Origin: Albidovulum sediminis
Lineage (GTDB): Bacteria > Pseudomonadota > Alphaproteobacteria > Rhodobacterales > Rhodobacteraceae
Assembly (NCBI RefSeq): GCF_025380365.1
Contig: NZ_JAOCQF010000007.1
Span: forward strand, 23,808-87,807
Direction of reading: 5' to 3'
DNA length: 64,000 nucleotides
A program made the position numbers and the translations under genes. Position 1 is the stretch's first letter. Every line of letters begins with the position of its first letter. Positions 8,618-17,900 of this stretch are shown here, in pieces. Under the pieces are notes generated by a model that did no database searches, had not been told where the DNA came from, and saw only the letters and a program-made list of their open reading frames with translations.

Positions 8618-9089
8618 GAACCGGCTCCTTGCGGCGGCGAAGGGGAAGCGAGGCGAAAAGGATCAGGACCGCGCCCAAGGTGATGCAGATATCCGCAACG
8701 TTGAACGTGGGCCAGTGCCAGTCACGCCAATAGAAATCAAGGAAATCAGTCACGGCGCCCTGCCGAAGCCGGTCGATGATGTTGCCAAGCGCCCCGCCCA
8801 CAACCATTGCAAAGCCTGCCCTTTCCAAAACATGTTTCGCCCGGAATGCCATGACGGCGAAAGCGATGGTCAGCGCGCCCGTCAGCGCCGCCATCAGAAG
8901 GGGCTTACCCGCCATGAACCCGCCCATCATGCCAAAGCTCGCGCCGGTATTGAACCCAAGGGAAAGATTGAAGCCCGGCAGGACCGGGACCGCAGTCCCC
9001 TGCGACAGAAGCGACAGCGCTGCGGCCTTGGTCAACTGGTCTGCCACCACTGCGGCAGCAATCAGCGAAATCAGCATCACCCTGGTCAT
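8604..9089 (-). CDS. lspA: Lipoprotein signal peptidase (signal peptidase II)
   Basis: 161 residues, four membrane segments. The aspartic-protease dyad is visible in GNIIDRLRQG and FNVADICI, with the family motif FNTGASFG. LspA cleaves prolipoproteins after diacylglyceryl transfer. A copy linked to a Cd/Pb/Zn ATPase is known from lead-resistance operons (PbrC in Cupriavidus metallidurans), so this is probably a metal-linked paralogue rather than the housekeeping enzyme. It overlaps both neighbours. Confidence 0.93.
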   Translation of the reverse strand: MTRVMLISLIAAAVVADQLTKAAALSLLSQGTAVPVLPGFNLSLGFNTGASFGMMGGFMAGKPLLMAALTGALTIAFAVMAFRAKHVLERAGFAMVVGGALGNIIDRLRQGAVTDFLDFYWRDWHWPTFNVADICITLGAVLILFASLPLRRRKEPVLDQS

Positions 9090-9709
9090 TCTACGGCCTT
9101 GCTCTTGATGCCGATCCAGCGTGGGACCGACGCGGCGTAACGATCATAGTCCGGCCCGATTGCCATCCGCAGGGCGGCCTCTTCGGACCGCACTTGCGTG
9201 CTGGCCGACCAGAGAAACAGGACTGGGGCGAGGACTGTCGGCAGAGAGGGAACCGCCATCGCAACACCTGCCAACAGTGCCGCTTGCCCCACAAAGGTTG
9301 GGTTGCGGCTGAAACGGTAAAGCCCGCTGGAGACCAGATCGCCGGTTTCGCCGCCGACCACGCCGACGCGCCAGGATGATCCCATCGACATCTGCGCGGC
9401 AAAAGCCACCATCGCGCCGAGCCCTGCGACAAAGACCCCGATCAGGCCAAGGAGGACGGCGCGACCCTCAGTCCAGAGCAGGTCGACCTTGTGGAACCCG
9501 GCCACGGCGAGCCAGAAGAGCGGCCCGAAAAACGCCAACGCAAAGGCCGCGCGGAAACCGATTGCCGCCAGCCGATCGCGCCCGGTGGCGCGCGCGAACA
9601 GCCAGATCGGACGCCCCGCCGCTTGTGCTGCCATGGCGCTGCCCCAGAAGAACAGCGCCAGATAGCCGAAAAGAAGGGCCAGCGCGGCCCAGCCAAAACC
9701 GGAGATCAT
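9086..9709 (-). CDS. ICMT/PEMT-like membrane methyltransferase
   Basis: 207 residues with about five hydrophobic segments. The C-terminal half carries the SAM-binding region typical of the isoprenylcysteine carboxyl methyltransferase-like family: LVSSGLYRFSRNPTFVG, and SEEAALRMAIGPDYDRY near the end. The substrate in bacteria is generally unknown. It lies 4 bases after cadA and overlaps lspA by 4. Such genes are often seen beside metal exporters and lspA (general knowledge); its role is not established. Confidence 0.82.
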   Translation of the reverse strand: MISGFGWAALALLFGYLALFFWGSAMAAQAAGRPIWLFARATGRDRLAAIGFRAAFALAFFGPLFWLAVAGFHKVDLLWTEGRAVLLGLIGVFVAGLGAMVAFAAQMSMGSSWRVGVVGGETGDLVSSGLYRFSRNPTFVGQAALLAGVAMAVPSLPTVLAPVLFLWSASTQVRSEEAALRMAIGPDYDRYAASVPRWIGIKSKAVE

Positions 9710-9713
9710 CTGC

Positions 9714-12026
9714 TCAGCCCTCGCGTTCCGGGTTAAACCGCAGCAGACGCAGGGCGTTTAGCGTCACAAGCACGGTTGCACCCGTGTCGGCGAGGATCGC
9801 GATCCAGAGGCCGGTCAGACCAAAGACCGAGGTCACGAGGAAGACGGCTTTCAGCCCGAGCGCTATGGTCACATTCTGGCGGATGTTGGCCATTGCTGCG
9901 CGCGACAGACGGATCGTGGCGGGAATGTCGGTCACCCGGTCACGAAGAATGGCCGCATCGGCCGTTTCCAGCGCCACATCAGTGCCCGATCCCATCGCCA
10001 CGCCAACGCTTGCCTGTTTGAGCGCGGGGGCGTCGTTGATGCCGTCGCCGATCATCATCACGCCACCTTTACTTCCGATCTCGCGGATGTAGGCAAGCTT
10101 GTCCTCCGGCATCATGTCTGCCTCGAACTTCAGGCCGAGGCCTCCGCCGATGGCAGCGGCCGTGCGCGGGTTGTCGCCGGTCAGGATGACCGCAGTCACC
10201 CCCATGGCCGTCAACTGGCGCACCGCGTCTTTCGCATCCGCACGCGGCTCGTCCCGCATGGCGATCAGTCCGAGCGGGGCCTTTTCGCGAAACACGGCGA
10301 CCGCGGTCTTGCCGTCCTCCTCAAAAATCGTCGCCTGCCGAAGGCCAAGGCCATCCAGCCCGCCATGCTCCATCGCGTAGCGGGGCGAGGCCACATAGGC
10401 CGCAGCGCCGCCCACGGTTGCAACAACGCCCTTGCCCATCAGCGCCTTTGCGTCTTGCGAGGGCAGCGCAGAAACGCCAGCGTCCTTGGCCTTGTTCAGG
10501 ATCGCAATCGCCAGCGGGTGGCTCGAGCCGGTCTCGACGCCTGCCGCCACGGCCAGAAGTTCAGCTTCGGTGGTCGTCCCGAACGGCACCAGATCCGTCA
10601 CCTGCGGGCGACCATGCGTCAGCGTCCCGGTCTTGTCGAAGGTCACAACATCCACCTTCGCCGCCGCTTCGATCACGGCACCGCCCTTCATCAAGAGCCC
10701 GCGGCGCGCGCCGGTGGACAGCGCCGAAGCAATGGAGGCAGGCACCGAGATGACCAACGCGCAGGGGCACCCGATCAGGAGAAGCGCAAGGCCCCGGTAA
10801 ATCCACGTGTCCCAAGGCTGACCAAATGCCAGCGGCGGCACCACGATCACCAGCGCGGCAACCGCGACAATGGCCGGCATGTACCAGCGGCTGAACCGAT
10901 CGATGAAGCGTTCGGTCGGGGCACGCGCCTCTTCGGCCTCTTCAACCAGACGGATGATGCGGGCGATGGTGTTGTCCTCGCGACCTTTGGTCACTTTGAC
11001 CCGCAGGGCCGCCTCGGTGTTGATTGCGCCTGCAAAAACCGCGTCCCCGGGGCCGCGCGTCTTGGGCACGCTTTCCCCGGTGACCGGGCTTTCGTCCACG
11101 CCCGAAGTGCCATCCACGATCTCGCCATCGGCCGGAATCCGGTCACCGGGGCGGACAAGGACTGTCTGGCCCACAGACAGGCTTGCGGCTGGAACCTCGC
11201 GCGTGCTGTCACCTGTAACGAGTTGCGCCGTCTTCGGCACAAGATTGGCCAGCGCCCGGATCCCGTCTCGCGCCTTGCCGGCGGCCACGCCTTCCAACAC
11301 CTCGCCCACGGCGAACAGAAACACCACCAGTGCCGCCTCTTCCGCTGCGTTGATGAACAGCGCGCCGACGGCGGCAATCGTCATCAGGCTTTCGATGGTG
11401 AAGGGCTGTCCCATCCGCAGCGCCGCAAAGGCGCGCTGCGCTACCGGGGCCACGCCGATCAAGCAAGCGGCAACGAAGGCCCACTTACCGATCTCGGGGG
11501 CAAGATACTCGATGACCCAGGCGGCACCCAGCAGCAGGGCGGTAAAGATGACCAGCTTGCCCTTGGCGGTCTGATACCAGCGCTTGCCCCGGTCGGCGGG
11601 GTCGTCATGAACGTGGCCGGGGCTGCCGTGACCGCTATCGTCGCGCTTGGTGCTGGCCGCCTTAGGGCCTTGGTCGTGACCAGAATGATCGTGGCCAGCG
11701 GGAGCGTGGGCGGAGTGATCATGATCTTGATGCATGTCGCTCTGCTCAGGTGCGGATTGAGCCCCCGGCAAAACGAAGTCCTTCTTCGCACCGGCGGCGC
11801 GCGGCGCAATCTCATAGCCAAGCGCACGGACGGTCTTCTCGATCTTGTCCCGCCCGGTTTGTCCCTCATCCAGCGTCAAGCGCAGGCGTTCCGACATGAT
11901 GCCAACCTCGACGCCGCTTACCCCCGGCAGGCGCGTCACCGCATCCTTGATCTTGGTCGCGCAGGACCCGCAGTCCATGCCCGTCACCGTCCAGTCACAG
12001 GATGTTTCGCGTGCAGCTTCCGACAT
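9714..12026 (-). CDS. cadA: Heavy-metal P1B-type ATPase, Zn/Cd/Pb exporter
   Basis: 770 residues from ATG at 12026 (MSEAARETSC), chosen because AGGAGG lies 7 bases upstream; two earlier in-frame ATGs are less well placed. It has an N-terminal HMA domain with GMDCGSC (Cys19, Cys22), then a histidine-rich linker (clusters such as HQDHDHSAH). Catalytic signatures are CPCALVIS in the membrane, DKTGTLTHG (phosphorylation) and GDGINDAPAL. The last membrane segment has DTGATVLVTLNALRLL, the DxG signature of the Zn/Cd/Pb (P1B-2) class rather than the copper class. It heads a five-gene unit. Confidence 0.93.
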   Translation of the reverse strand: MSEAARETSCDWTVTGMDCGSCATKIKDAVTRLPGVSGVEVGIMSERLRLTLDEGQTGRDKIEKTVRALGYEIAPRAAGAKKDFVLPGAQSAPEQSDMHQDHDHSAHAPAGHDHSGHDQGPKAASTKRDDSGHGSPGHVHDDPADRGKRWYQTAKGKLVIFTALLLGAAWVIEYLAPEIGKWAFVAACLIGVAPVAQRAFAALRMGQPFTIESLMTIAAVGALFINAAEEAALVVFLFAVGEVLEGVAAGKARDGIRALANLVPKTAQLVTGDSTREVPAASLSVGQTVLVRPGDRIPADGEIVDGTSGVDESPVTGESVPKTRGPGDAVFAGAINTEAALRVKVTKGREDNTIARIIRLVEEAEEARAPTERFIDRFSRWYMPAIVAVAALVIVVPPLAFGQPWDTWIYRGLALLLIGCPCALVISVPASIASALSTGARRGLLMKGGAVIEAAAKVDVVTFDKTGTLTHGRPQVTDLVPFGTTTEAELLAVAAGVETGSSHPLAIAILNKAKDAGVSALPSQDAKALMGKGVVATVGGAAAYVASPRYAMEHGGLDGLGLRQATIFEEDGKTAVAVFREKAPLGLIAMRDEPRADAKDAVRQLTAMGVTAVILTGDNPRTAAAIGGGLGLKFEADMMPEDKLAYIREIGSKGGVMMIGDGINDAPALKQASVGVAMGSGTDVALETADAAILRDRVTDIPATIRLSRAAMANIRQNVTIALGLKAVFLVTSVFGLTGLWIAILADTGATVLVTLNALRLLRFNPEREG

Positions 12027-12074
12027 CGTCATTCCTCCTGCCGCTGAGCGGGCAGTTGCTTTCATCGAATCAGC

Positions 12075-12105
12075 AACCTAATGTCTCTAGCAACTATAGC
12101 TTCAA
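12075..12105 (-). promoter_or_regulatory. MerR-family-type promoter/operator of the cadA operon
   Basis: On the minus strand: -35 TTGAAG (12100-12105), 19-bp spacer with core CTATAGTTGCTAGAG, -10 TAGGTT (12075-12080). It lies between cadA and the divergent MerR-family gene, the classic arrangement for a metal-sensing activator and its target. Confidence 0.85.
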
Positions 12106-12115
12106 GGGGAATCTG

Positions 12116-12556
12116 ATGCTGACTATCGGAAAGTTGGGCGAGGCCGCCGGGGTGAAGGTACCGACGATCCGCTATTACGAGCAGATCGGCCTGCTTCCCG
12201 AAGCCGAGCGCAGCGCGGGCAACCAGAGACTCTACAGCCGCAAAGCGATGGAGCGTCTGGCCTTCATCCGGCACGCCCGCGATCTGGGCTTCACGCTCGA
12301 AGCGATCCGCGACCTGCTGAGCCTGTCGGACCGACCGGATCAGTCCTGCGCTGCTGCCGATGCCATCGCGAAGGCTCAGCTGGCAGAGGTTGAAAGCCGC
12401 CTTGCGCGATTGACAGCGCTGAAGGCCGAACTTGAACGAATGGTCGTGCAATGTGCAGGCGGCAAGATCGCCGATTGCCGCGTTATCGAAGTTCTGGGCG
12501 ACCATTCGCTTTGCGCGACCGATCATCGGCATCCGGAGATAGAGGCGACGCAATAA
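12116..12556 (+). CDS. MerR-family heavy-metal regulator (CadR/ZntR/PbrR type)
   Basis: 146 residues from ATG at 12116 (MLTIGKLGEAAG). An N-terminal winged HTH (KLGEAAGVKVPTIRYYEQIGLLP) is followed by a coiled-coil dimerisation helix and a C-terminal metal loop. Candidate ligands are Cys78, Cys113 and Cys121, with further Cys/His near the end (SLCATDHRH), the Zn/Cd/Pb-type pattern. It is divergent from cadA across a 19-bp-spacer promoter. Because the same operator type precedes lnt and sco, it may control those as well. Confidence 0.92.
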   Translation: MLTIGKLGEAAGVKVPTIRYYEQIGLLPEAERSAGNQRLYSRKAMERLAFIRHARDLGFTLEAIRDLLSLSDRPDQSCAAADAIAKAQLAEVESRLARLTALKAELERMVVQCAGGKIADCRVIEVLGDHSLCATDHRHPEIEATQ

Positions 12557-12693
12557 CCGCACCCGCAACACTCGCCATTTAAGCCAGCACCGCCTTTTCC
12601 GAAAACGCCGCCCCGGGCCGCTCGAGCATCAACGGTACTCCGTTCAACCGGATGTGCGTTGCCGAATTTTTCTTCTCATGTCATGCATTCTGG

Positions 12694-13017
12694 ATGTCGT
12701 GGATGGTCCGACCCTTTTTAGCAGTGCTTTTGGCTGTGTCCCTGTTCGCGGCCACAGTCAGTGAGGTATCGGCCGGACTTGCAGCGGAGATCGCGGCAGC
12801 AGCCGATCCGTGCTGCGAAGGCGATTGCCCTGATGACCAGGCATGCAGCGTCGCCTGCGAAATGATGGCGCGTGGCGGGATGACATTGCTCGCCCTGGTA
12901 CAAGTCCCCGGGCTTTCTGTTACCGAGGAGGCATCTGCTGCAGTCCTGATGCTTCCTGACCTGCATCCACCATCCGGGCTTCCGCCGGATGGCTTGAGAC
13001 GACCTCCCCGCATTTGA
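12694..13017 (+). CDS. Small exported cysteine-rich protein in the cus region
   Basis: 107 residues from ATG at 12694; ATGs at 12652 and 12703 are also possible and no ribosome site decides. A signal-type hydrophobic stretch (RPFLAVLLAVSLFAATVSEV) is followed by a cysteine cluster, CCEGDCPDDQACSVAC, six cysteines in 16 residues, which could bind soft metal ions in the periplasm. The tail is proline-rich. It precedes the YtkA-like, cusB and cusA genes. No family is recognised. Confidence 0.6.
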   Translation: MSWMVRPFLAVLLAVSLFAATVSEVSAGLAAEIAAAADPCCEGDCPDDQACSVACEMMARGGMTLLALVQVPGLSVTEEASAAVLMLPDLHPPSGLPPDGLRRPPRI

Positions 13018-13112
13018 CCCCGCCGCGTGCGTCAGCGCGCGGATGATGCCGTTTGCACCTGCGCCAATTGGCTTCGCGGGTGCGCTGTCGCTGCAATCAA
13101 AGGGTCTTCCTC

Positions 13113-13508
13113 ATGACAAACATGTTCCGCCGCATTTGCGGCTCCGTTCTGGCACTTCTCATCGGCGTATCTGCCCTCTGGGCAGGTGCAGACGACTACC
13201 GTTTCGAGATCGTCTCGACCGACCATCGTGTCGGTTCTGGGGTAACGATTGAACTTCGTCTGACCGATCTTCGCACCGGCCAGCCGGTCGAGGGCGCGGT
13301 CATTTATGCCACGCGCATGGACATGGCCCCCGACGGGATGGAGGCGATGACCTCCGCTGTCACCGCATTGCCGGCCGAAGGCCCGGGCACTTACCTGTTC
13401 AGCACGGATCTCACCATGGCGGGGGGATGGCGGTTTTCGGTGGCGGCCAAGGTGCAGGGTGAACCGGAAACCGTGAAGGCAGAACTGGAATTGCGAGCCG
13501 AGCCATGA
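13113..13508 (+). CDS. YtkA-like/FixH-like secreted domain protein
   Basis: 131 residues from ATG at 13113 (MTNMFRRICG). Signal peptide to about ALWAGA, then a single beta-sandwich-type domain of YtkA-like style (YRFEIVSTDHRVGSG..., AAKVQGEPETVKAELEL). Such domains accompany CusB-type adaptors and copper proteins. The stop overlaps the cusB start (ATGA), so it is translated with the efflux genes. A role as periplasmic metal-handling partner in place of CusF is an inference; CusF-type motifs are not visible. Confidence 0.72.
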   Translation: MTNMFRRICGSVLALLIGVSALWAGADDYRFEIVSTDHRVGSGVTIELRLTDLRTGQPVEGAVIYATRMDMAPDGMEAMTSAVTALPAEGPGTYLFSTDLTMAGGWRFSVAAKVQGEPETVKAELELRAEP

Positions 13509-14968
13509 GCGCGGTTGGCAAGCTGACTGCCGCAGTCCTTGTTGCAGGCAGTGCCGGATGGATCGGGCTGACCGCAGGCGAAAAGGGAATCACCGTGGCC
13601 AGCCTGATAGGCATGGCTGAGATGCAGCTTGCCGTCTTGATGGGCAATGACGCAGTCGCCATGCCGGGTGCTGACGCCCCTGAAGCAGAGCCGACCGGCC
13701 CGGTGATCTACTGGAGGCACCCGGATGGGTTGCCCGAATGGTCGGTATCCGAGCGGCAAACGGCAGATGGGCGCGCCTTCCTGCCTGTTCTCGCCAGCGA
13801 GGATCTCTCGCTGGGCCCTGCGCCCGAGCCCAGTTCAGAAATGGCAATGGCTGAAACAGGTGAGCGGACCATCCTCTACTACCGCAACCCGATGGGCCTG
13901 CCAGACACCTCGCCAGTGCCGAAGCAGGACTCAATGGGGATGGATTACATCCCCGTCTATGACGGTGAAAACAGTGATGACGGCTCGGTCACTGTCAGCC
14001 CTGGCAAGTTGCAGCGCACCGGGGTGCGGACGGCCGAAGCAGTGTTGGCACCTCTGGCGGCCACATTACGGGCGCCGGGCATCGTGGAACTGGACGAACG
14101 CCGGATCAGCGTAATTTCGTTGCGCGCCGACGCCTTCATAGAAACCGTTGCCGATGTGACCACGGGCAGCACGATCGCCGAAGGCGCACCGCTCGTGACG
14201 CTTTATTCACCCGAGATCGCTGCCGCTCTTGCACAGTTCCTGACCGACGTGCGGTCGGAAGGGCGGTTGAGGGAGGGCGCGCGGCAACGATTGGAAAACC
14301 TCGGCGTGCCGGGAGAGGTGATCGACCGCATCGCGACCGAGGGCCAGACGACAGTGAGTATTCCGATCATGGCCCCGCGCAGCGGCGTGGTGCTGGAGCG
14401 GATGGCGGTCGAAGGCATGATGTCGGAAGCGGGCGATACCCTGTTCCGCATCGCTGACACCTCGACCGTCTGGGTCATCGCCGAAGTGCCTGAAGCGGCG
14501 CTGATGGAGATTGCAGTAGGAACAGAGGTTCGGGTGAGCTTTCGTGGCCTCACGGATGGCCCGATTCCGGGCCGTATCGACACCATTTACCCCGAGATCG
14601 ATATGATGACCCGCACTGGAAAGCTGCGGATTGAATTGCCGAACCCGGACGGGCGCCTACGCGCCAACATGTTCGCCGAGGTCGAAATCATGCTCGGCGG
14701 TGCACCCGTGGTGCAGGTACCAGAGGGTGCTGTGATCGACACCGGCGACAGGCAGGTGGTGATCCTTGATCTGGGTGAAGGGCGGTTCCGGCCCGAACCT
14801 GTGACCGTGGGGCGCAAGGGCGACGGCATGATCGAGATCGTCAGCGGCGTGGGCGCGGGCGACATAGTGGTCAGCTCTGCCACCTTCTTGATCGACGCCG
14901 AAAGCAACCTCAATGCGGCTTTGGCTGCCCTTGCAGCGCCCGGATCCACCCCGGAGGCCAACCCATGA
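13505..14968 (+). CDS. cusB: CusB-type efflux RND periplasmic adaptor
   Basis: 487 residues with an N-terminal membrane anchor/signal. Two heavy-metal-binding repeats come first: a degenerate one (YWRHPDGLPEWS) and a canonical one (YYRNPMGLPDTSP with KQDSMGMDYIPVY), which keeps the methionines used for Cu/Ag. The adaptor body follows (barrel-sandwich/lipoyl and beta-barrel: IAEGAPLVTLYSPEI, LFRIADTSTVWVIAEVPE). It links the inner-membrane pump CusA to an outer-membrane channel. Its stop overlaps cusA. Confidence 0.9.
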   Translation: MSAVGKLTAAVLVAGSAGWIGLTAGEKGITVASLIGMAEMQLAVLMGNDAVAMPGADAPEAEPTGPVIYWRHPDGLPEWSVSERQTADGRAFLPVLASEDLSLGPAPEPSSEMAMAETGERTILYYRNPMGLPDTSPVPKQDSMGMDYIPVYDGENSDDGSVTVSPGKLQRTGVRTAEAVLAPLAATLRAPGIVELDERRISVISLRADAFIETVADVTTGSTIAEGAPLVTLYSPEIAAALAQFLTDVRSEGRLREGARQRLENLGVPGEVIDRIATEGQTTVSIPIMAPRSGVVLERMAVEGMMSEAGDTLFRIADTSTVWVIAEVPEAALMEIAVGTEVRVSFRGLTDGPIPGRIDTIYPEIDMMTRTGKLRIELPNPDGRLRANMFAEVEIMLGGAPVVQVPEGAVIDTGDRQVVILDLGEGRFRPEPVTVGRKGDGMIEIVSGVGAGDIVVSSATFLIDAESNLNAALAALAAPGSTPEANP

Positions 14969-17900
14969 TCGCCCGCATTATCGAATGGTCGGCCCGCAAC
15001 GTGCTGCTTGTGCTCTTTGCCACCGTCTTTACCGTGGCTGCGGGCCTTTGGTCCCTGCGCACACTGCCGATCGACGCCATCCCCGATCTGTCGGATGTGC
15101 AGGTGATCGTGCTGACCGAATATCCTGGGCAAGCGCCGCAGGTGGTCGAAGATCAGGTGACCTATCCCCTCACTTCGGCCATGCTGACCGTGCCACAGTC
15201 ACGCGTGGTGCGCGGGTTCTCGTTCTTCGGCATCTCTTTCGTCTACATCATCTTCGAAGATGGCGTGGACCCCTACTGGGCCCGCTCGCGCGTGCTGGAA
15301 TACCTCAACGCCGCCGCAGCACGTTTGCCGGATGGAGTGACGCCCGCGCTTGGGCCAGATGCGACGGGCGTGGGCTGGGTCTATCAATACGCGCTGAAGG
15401 GCGAGAACCTGAGCCTGGCCGAGCTGCGGTCCTTGCAAGATTGGGTAATGCGTTTTGCCATCAGCGGTGCCGACGGCGTGTCGGAAGTCGCCAGCGTCGG
15501 CGGGTTTGTGAAACAATACTCGATCACCGTCGATCCGGTGCGGATGCGGGCGCTTGGCATCACCCTGTCCGAGATCGGTGAGGCAGTTGCGGCCAGCAAC
15601 ATGGACACCGGCGGGCGCACGGTCGAGCTGTCGGAATTCGAGTTCATGGTGCGCGGGCGCGGCTATCTGGACGGCATAGCCGATCTGGAAATGGTCCCGA
15701 TCCGTGCTGAGGGGGGCGTGCCGGTTCTGCTGCGCGACGTAGCGCGGGTCGAGATCGTGCCCGATGAGCGTCGGGGCATCGCAGAGCTTGATGGCGAGGG
15801 AGAGGTCGCCAGCGGCATCGTGCTACAACGAGTGGGGGCCAATGCACTCGACGTGATCGATAACGCCAAGGTCGAGATCGAGACCATCGCGCGAAGCCTG
15901 CCCGAGGGGGTGGAGATCGTCACCGTCTATGACCGGTCCAACTTGATCCTGTCAGCCATTGAAACCTTGCGGACGACACTTCTTGAGGAAAGCATCGTCG
16001 TGGCGCTGGTCACATTTGTCTTCCTGCTGCATGTCCGCTCGTCGCTGGTCGCCATCATCATGCTGCCGGTGGGCCTCTTGATGGCCTTCACCGCCATGCG
16101 CGCGCTTGGCATCGGGGCCAATATCATGAGCCTTGGCGGCATCGCTATCGCCATTGGCGCGATGATCGACGCCGCCATCGTGATGATTGAAAACGCCCAC
16201 AAGCATCTGGAACGGGCGGAACCCGGCAAGCCACGGGTGGAAGTGCTGATCGAAGCCGCGTCCGAGGTTGGCCCGGCGCTGTTCTTCAGCCTGCTGATTA
16301 TCACCGTCTCCTTCCTGCCGATCTTCGCGCTGGAAGGGCAAGAGGGCCGCCTATTCGGCCCCTTGGCTGCAACCAAAACTTTCGCCATGGCGGCCGCAGC
16401 GCTCTTGTCAGTGACGCTGGTGCCCGCGCTGATGGTGATCTTCGTGCGCGGGCGGATCGTGCCGGAACACCGCAACCCGGTGAACCGCGCCCTGATCGCG
16501 ATCTACCGACCCGTCATCCAATGGGTGCTGCGGGCGCGGGTGTTCACAATCACGCTCGCGCTGGTGGCACTGGTCGCCACAATCTGGCCCGCGCGGCAGT
16601 TGGGGTCCGAATTCATGCCCGCTCTGGACGAGGGCACGATGATGTACATGCCCACCACCCTGCCGGGCTTGTCCGTCACCAAAGCAGCGGAGTTGATTCA
16701 GATGCAGGACCGCATCATCCGCAGCTTCCCGGAAGTCGAGACCGTCTTCGGCAAGGCGGGACGTGCGCTGACGGCAACCGACCCGGCCCCTACCGAGATG
16801 TTCGAGACGATCATTCAGCTGAAGCCGAAGGATGAGTGGCGCGAGGGCGTCACGATGGAAAGTCTGCGGCTGGAAATGGACGCCGCCCTGCAATTCCCCG
16901 GCGTCTCGAACGCCTGGACCCAGCCGATCCGCGCCCGCATCGATATGCTGGCCACCGGCATCCGCACTCCTGTGGGGGTGAAAGTCTTCGGCACTGACCT
17001 TACAGAAATGGAGGCAGTCGCGCGGCAGGTCGAGGCGGTGCTGCGGAATGTTCCCGGCACCACCAGCGCCTATGCCGAACGGGTGATCGGCGGCTATTAC
17101 CTCGACATCGTGCCCGACCGGGAACGGCTGGCGCGTTACGGCCTGTCGATCCAGGACGTGCAGGAGGTTATCGCCATGGCGCTTGGGGCCGAGGCGATCA
17201 CTCAGACCGTCGAGGGACGCGAGCGCTACAACGTGGCACTGCGCTATCCCGCAGCGCTGCGCCAGGATCCCGAGGCCATCGCGCAAGAGGTTCAGGTCGC
17301 GCTTCCGGGTGGTGGCACTGTGCCCCTGGGCGAGGTCGCCGCTGTCGAGCGTACACGGGGTGCGACGTCGATCCGCACTGAGAACGGTCAGCTTGCCGTC
17401 TACATCTTCGTGGACATCGCGGGCCGCGATCTGGGCGGCTATGTCGCCGAGGCACAAGCGGCAGTGGCTGGCGAAGTGATCCTGCCGCCCGGCTATTCGC
17501 TGGGCTGGAGCGGTCAGTTCGAATACCTCGAACGTGCCAAGGCTCGGCTGGCAATCGTCGTGCCGATCACACTGGCGGTGATCTTCCTGTTGCTGTTTCT
17601 CAACTTCCGCCGCCTGACCGAAACCCTGATCGTGATGCTGTCCCTGCCCTTCGCGCTGGTTGGCGGCGTCTGGCTGATGTGGTGGATGGGCTTTAACACG
17701 TCGGTGGCTGTCGCGGTCGGGTTCATCGCGTTGGCCGGTGTCGCCGCAGAAACCGGGGTAATCATGCTGATCTACCTCGACCATGCATTGGCGGAACGCA
17801 GGGCCGAGGTCGCCCGCGCAGGACGCCCATTCACCCGCGCCGATCTGGATGCCGCGATCATGGTCGGCGCTGTCGAACGGGTGCGGCCCAAGATGATGAC

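Noticed and set aside
9714..12026. Copper-exporting CopA-type ATPase
   Set aside because: The last membrane segment has the DTG signature of Zn/Cd/Pb exporters and lacks the copper-type Asn/Met-Ser-Ser pattern.
10365..12047. 560-codon plus-strand frame opposite cadA
   Set aside because: Antisense to the P-type ATPase; composition dominated by Arg, Gly and His from reversed codons.
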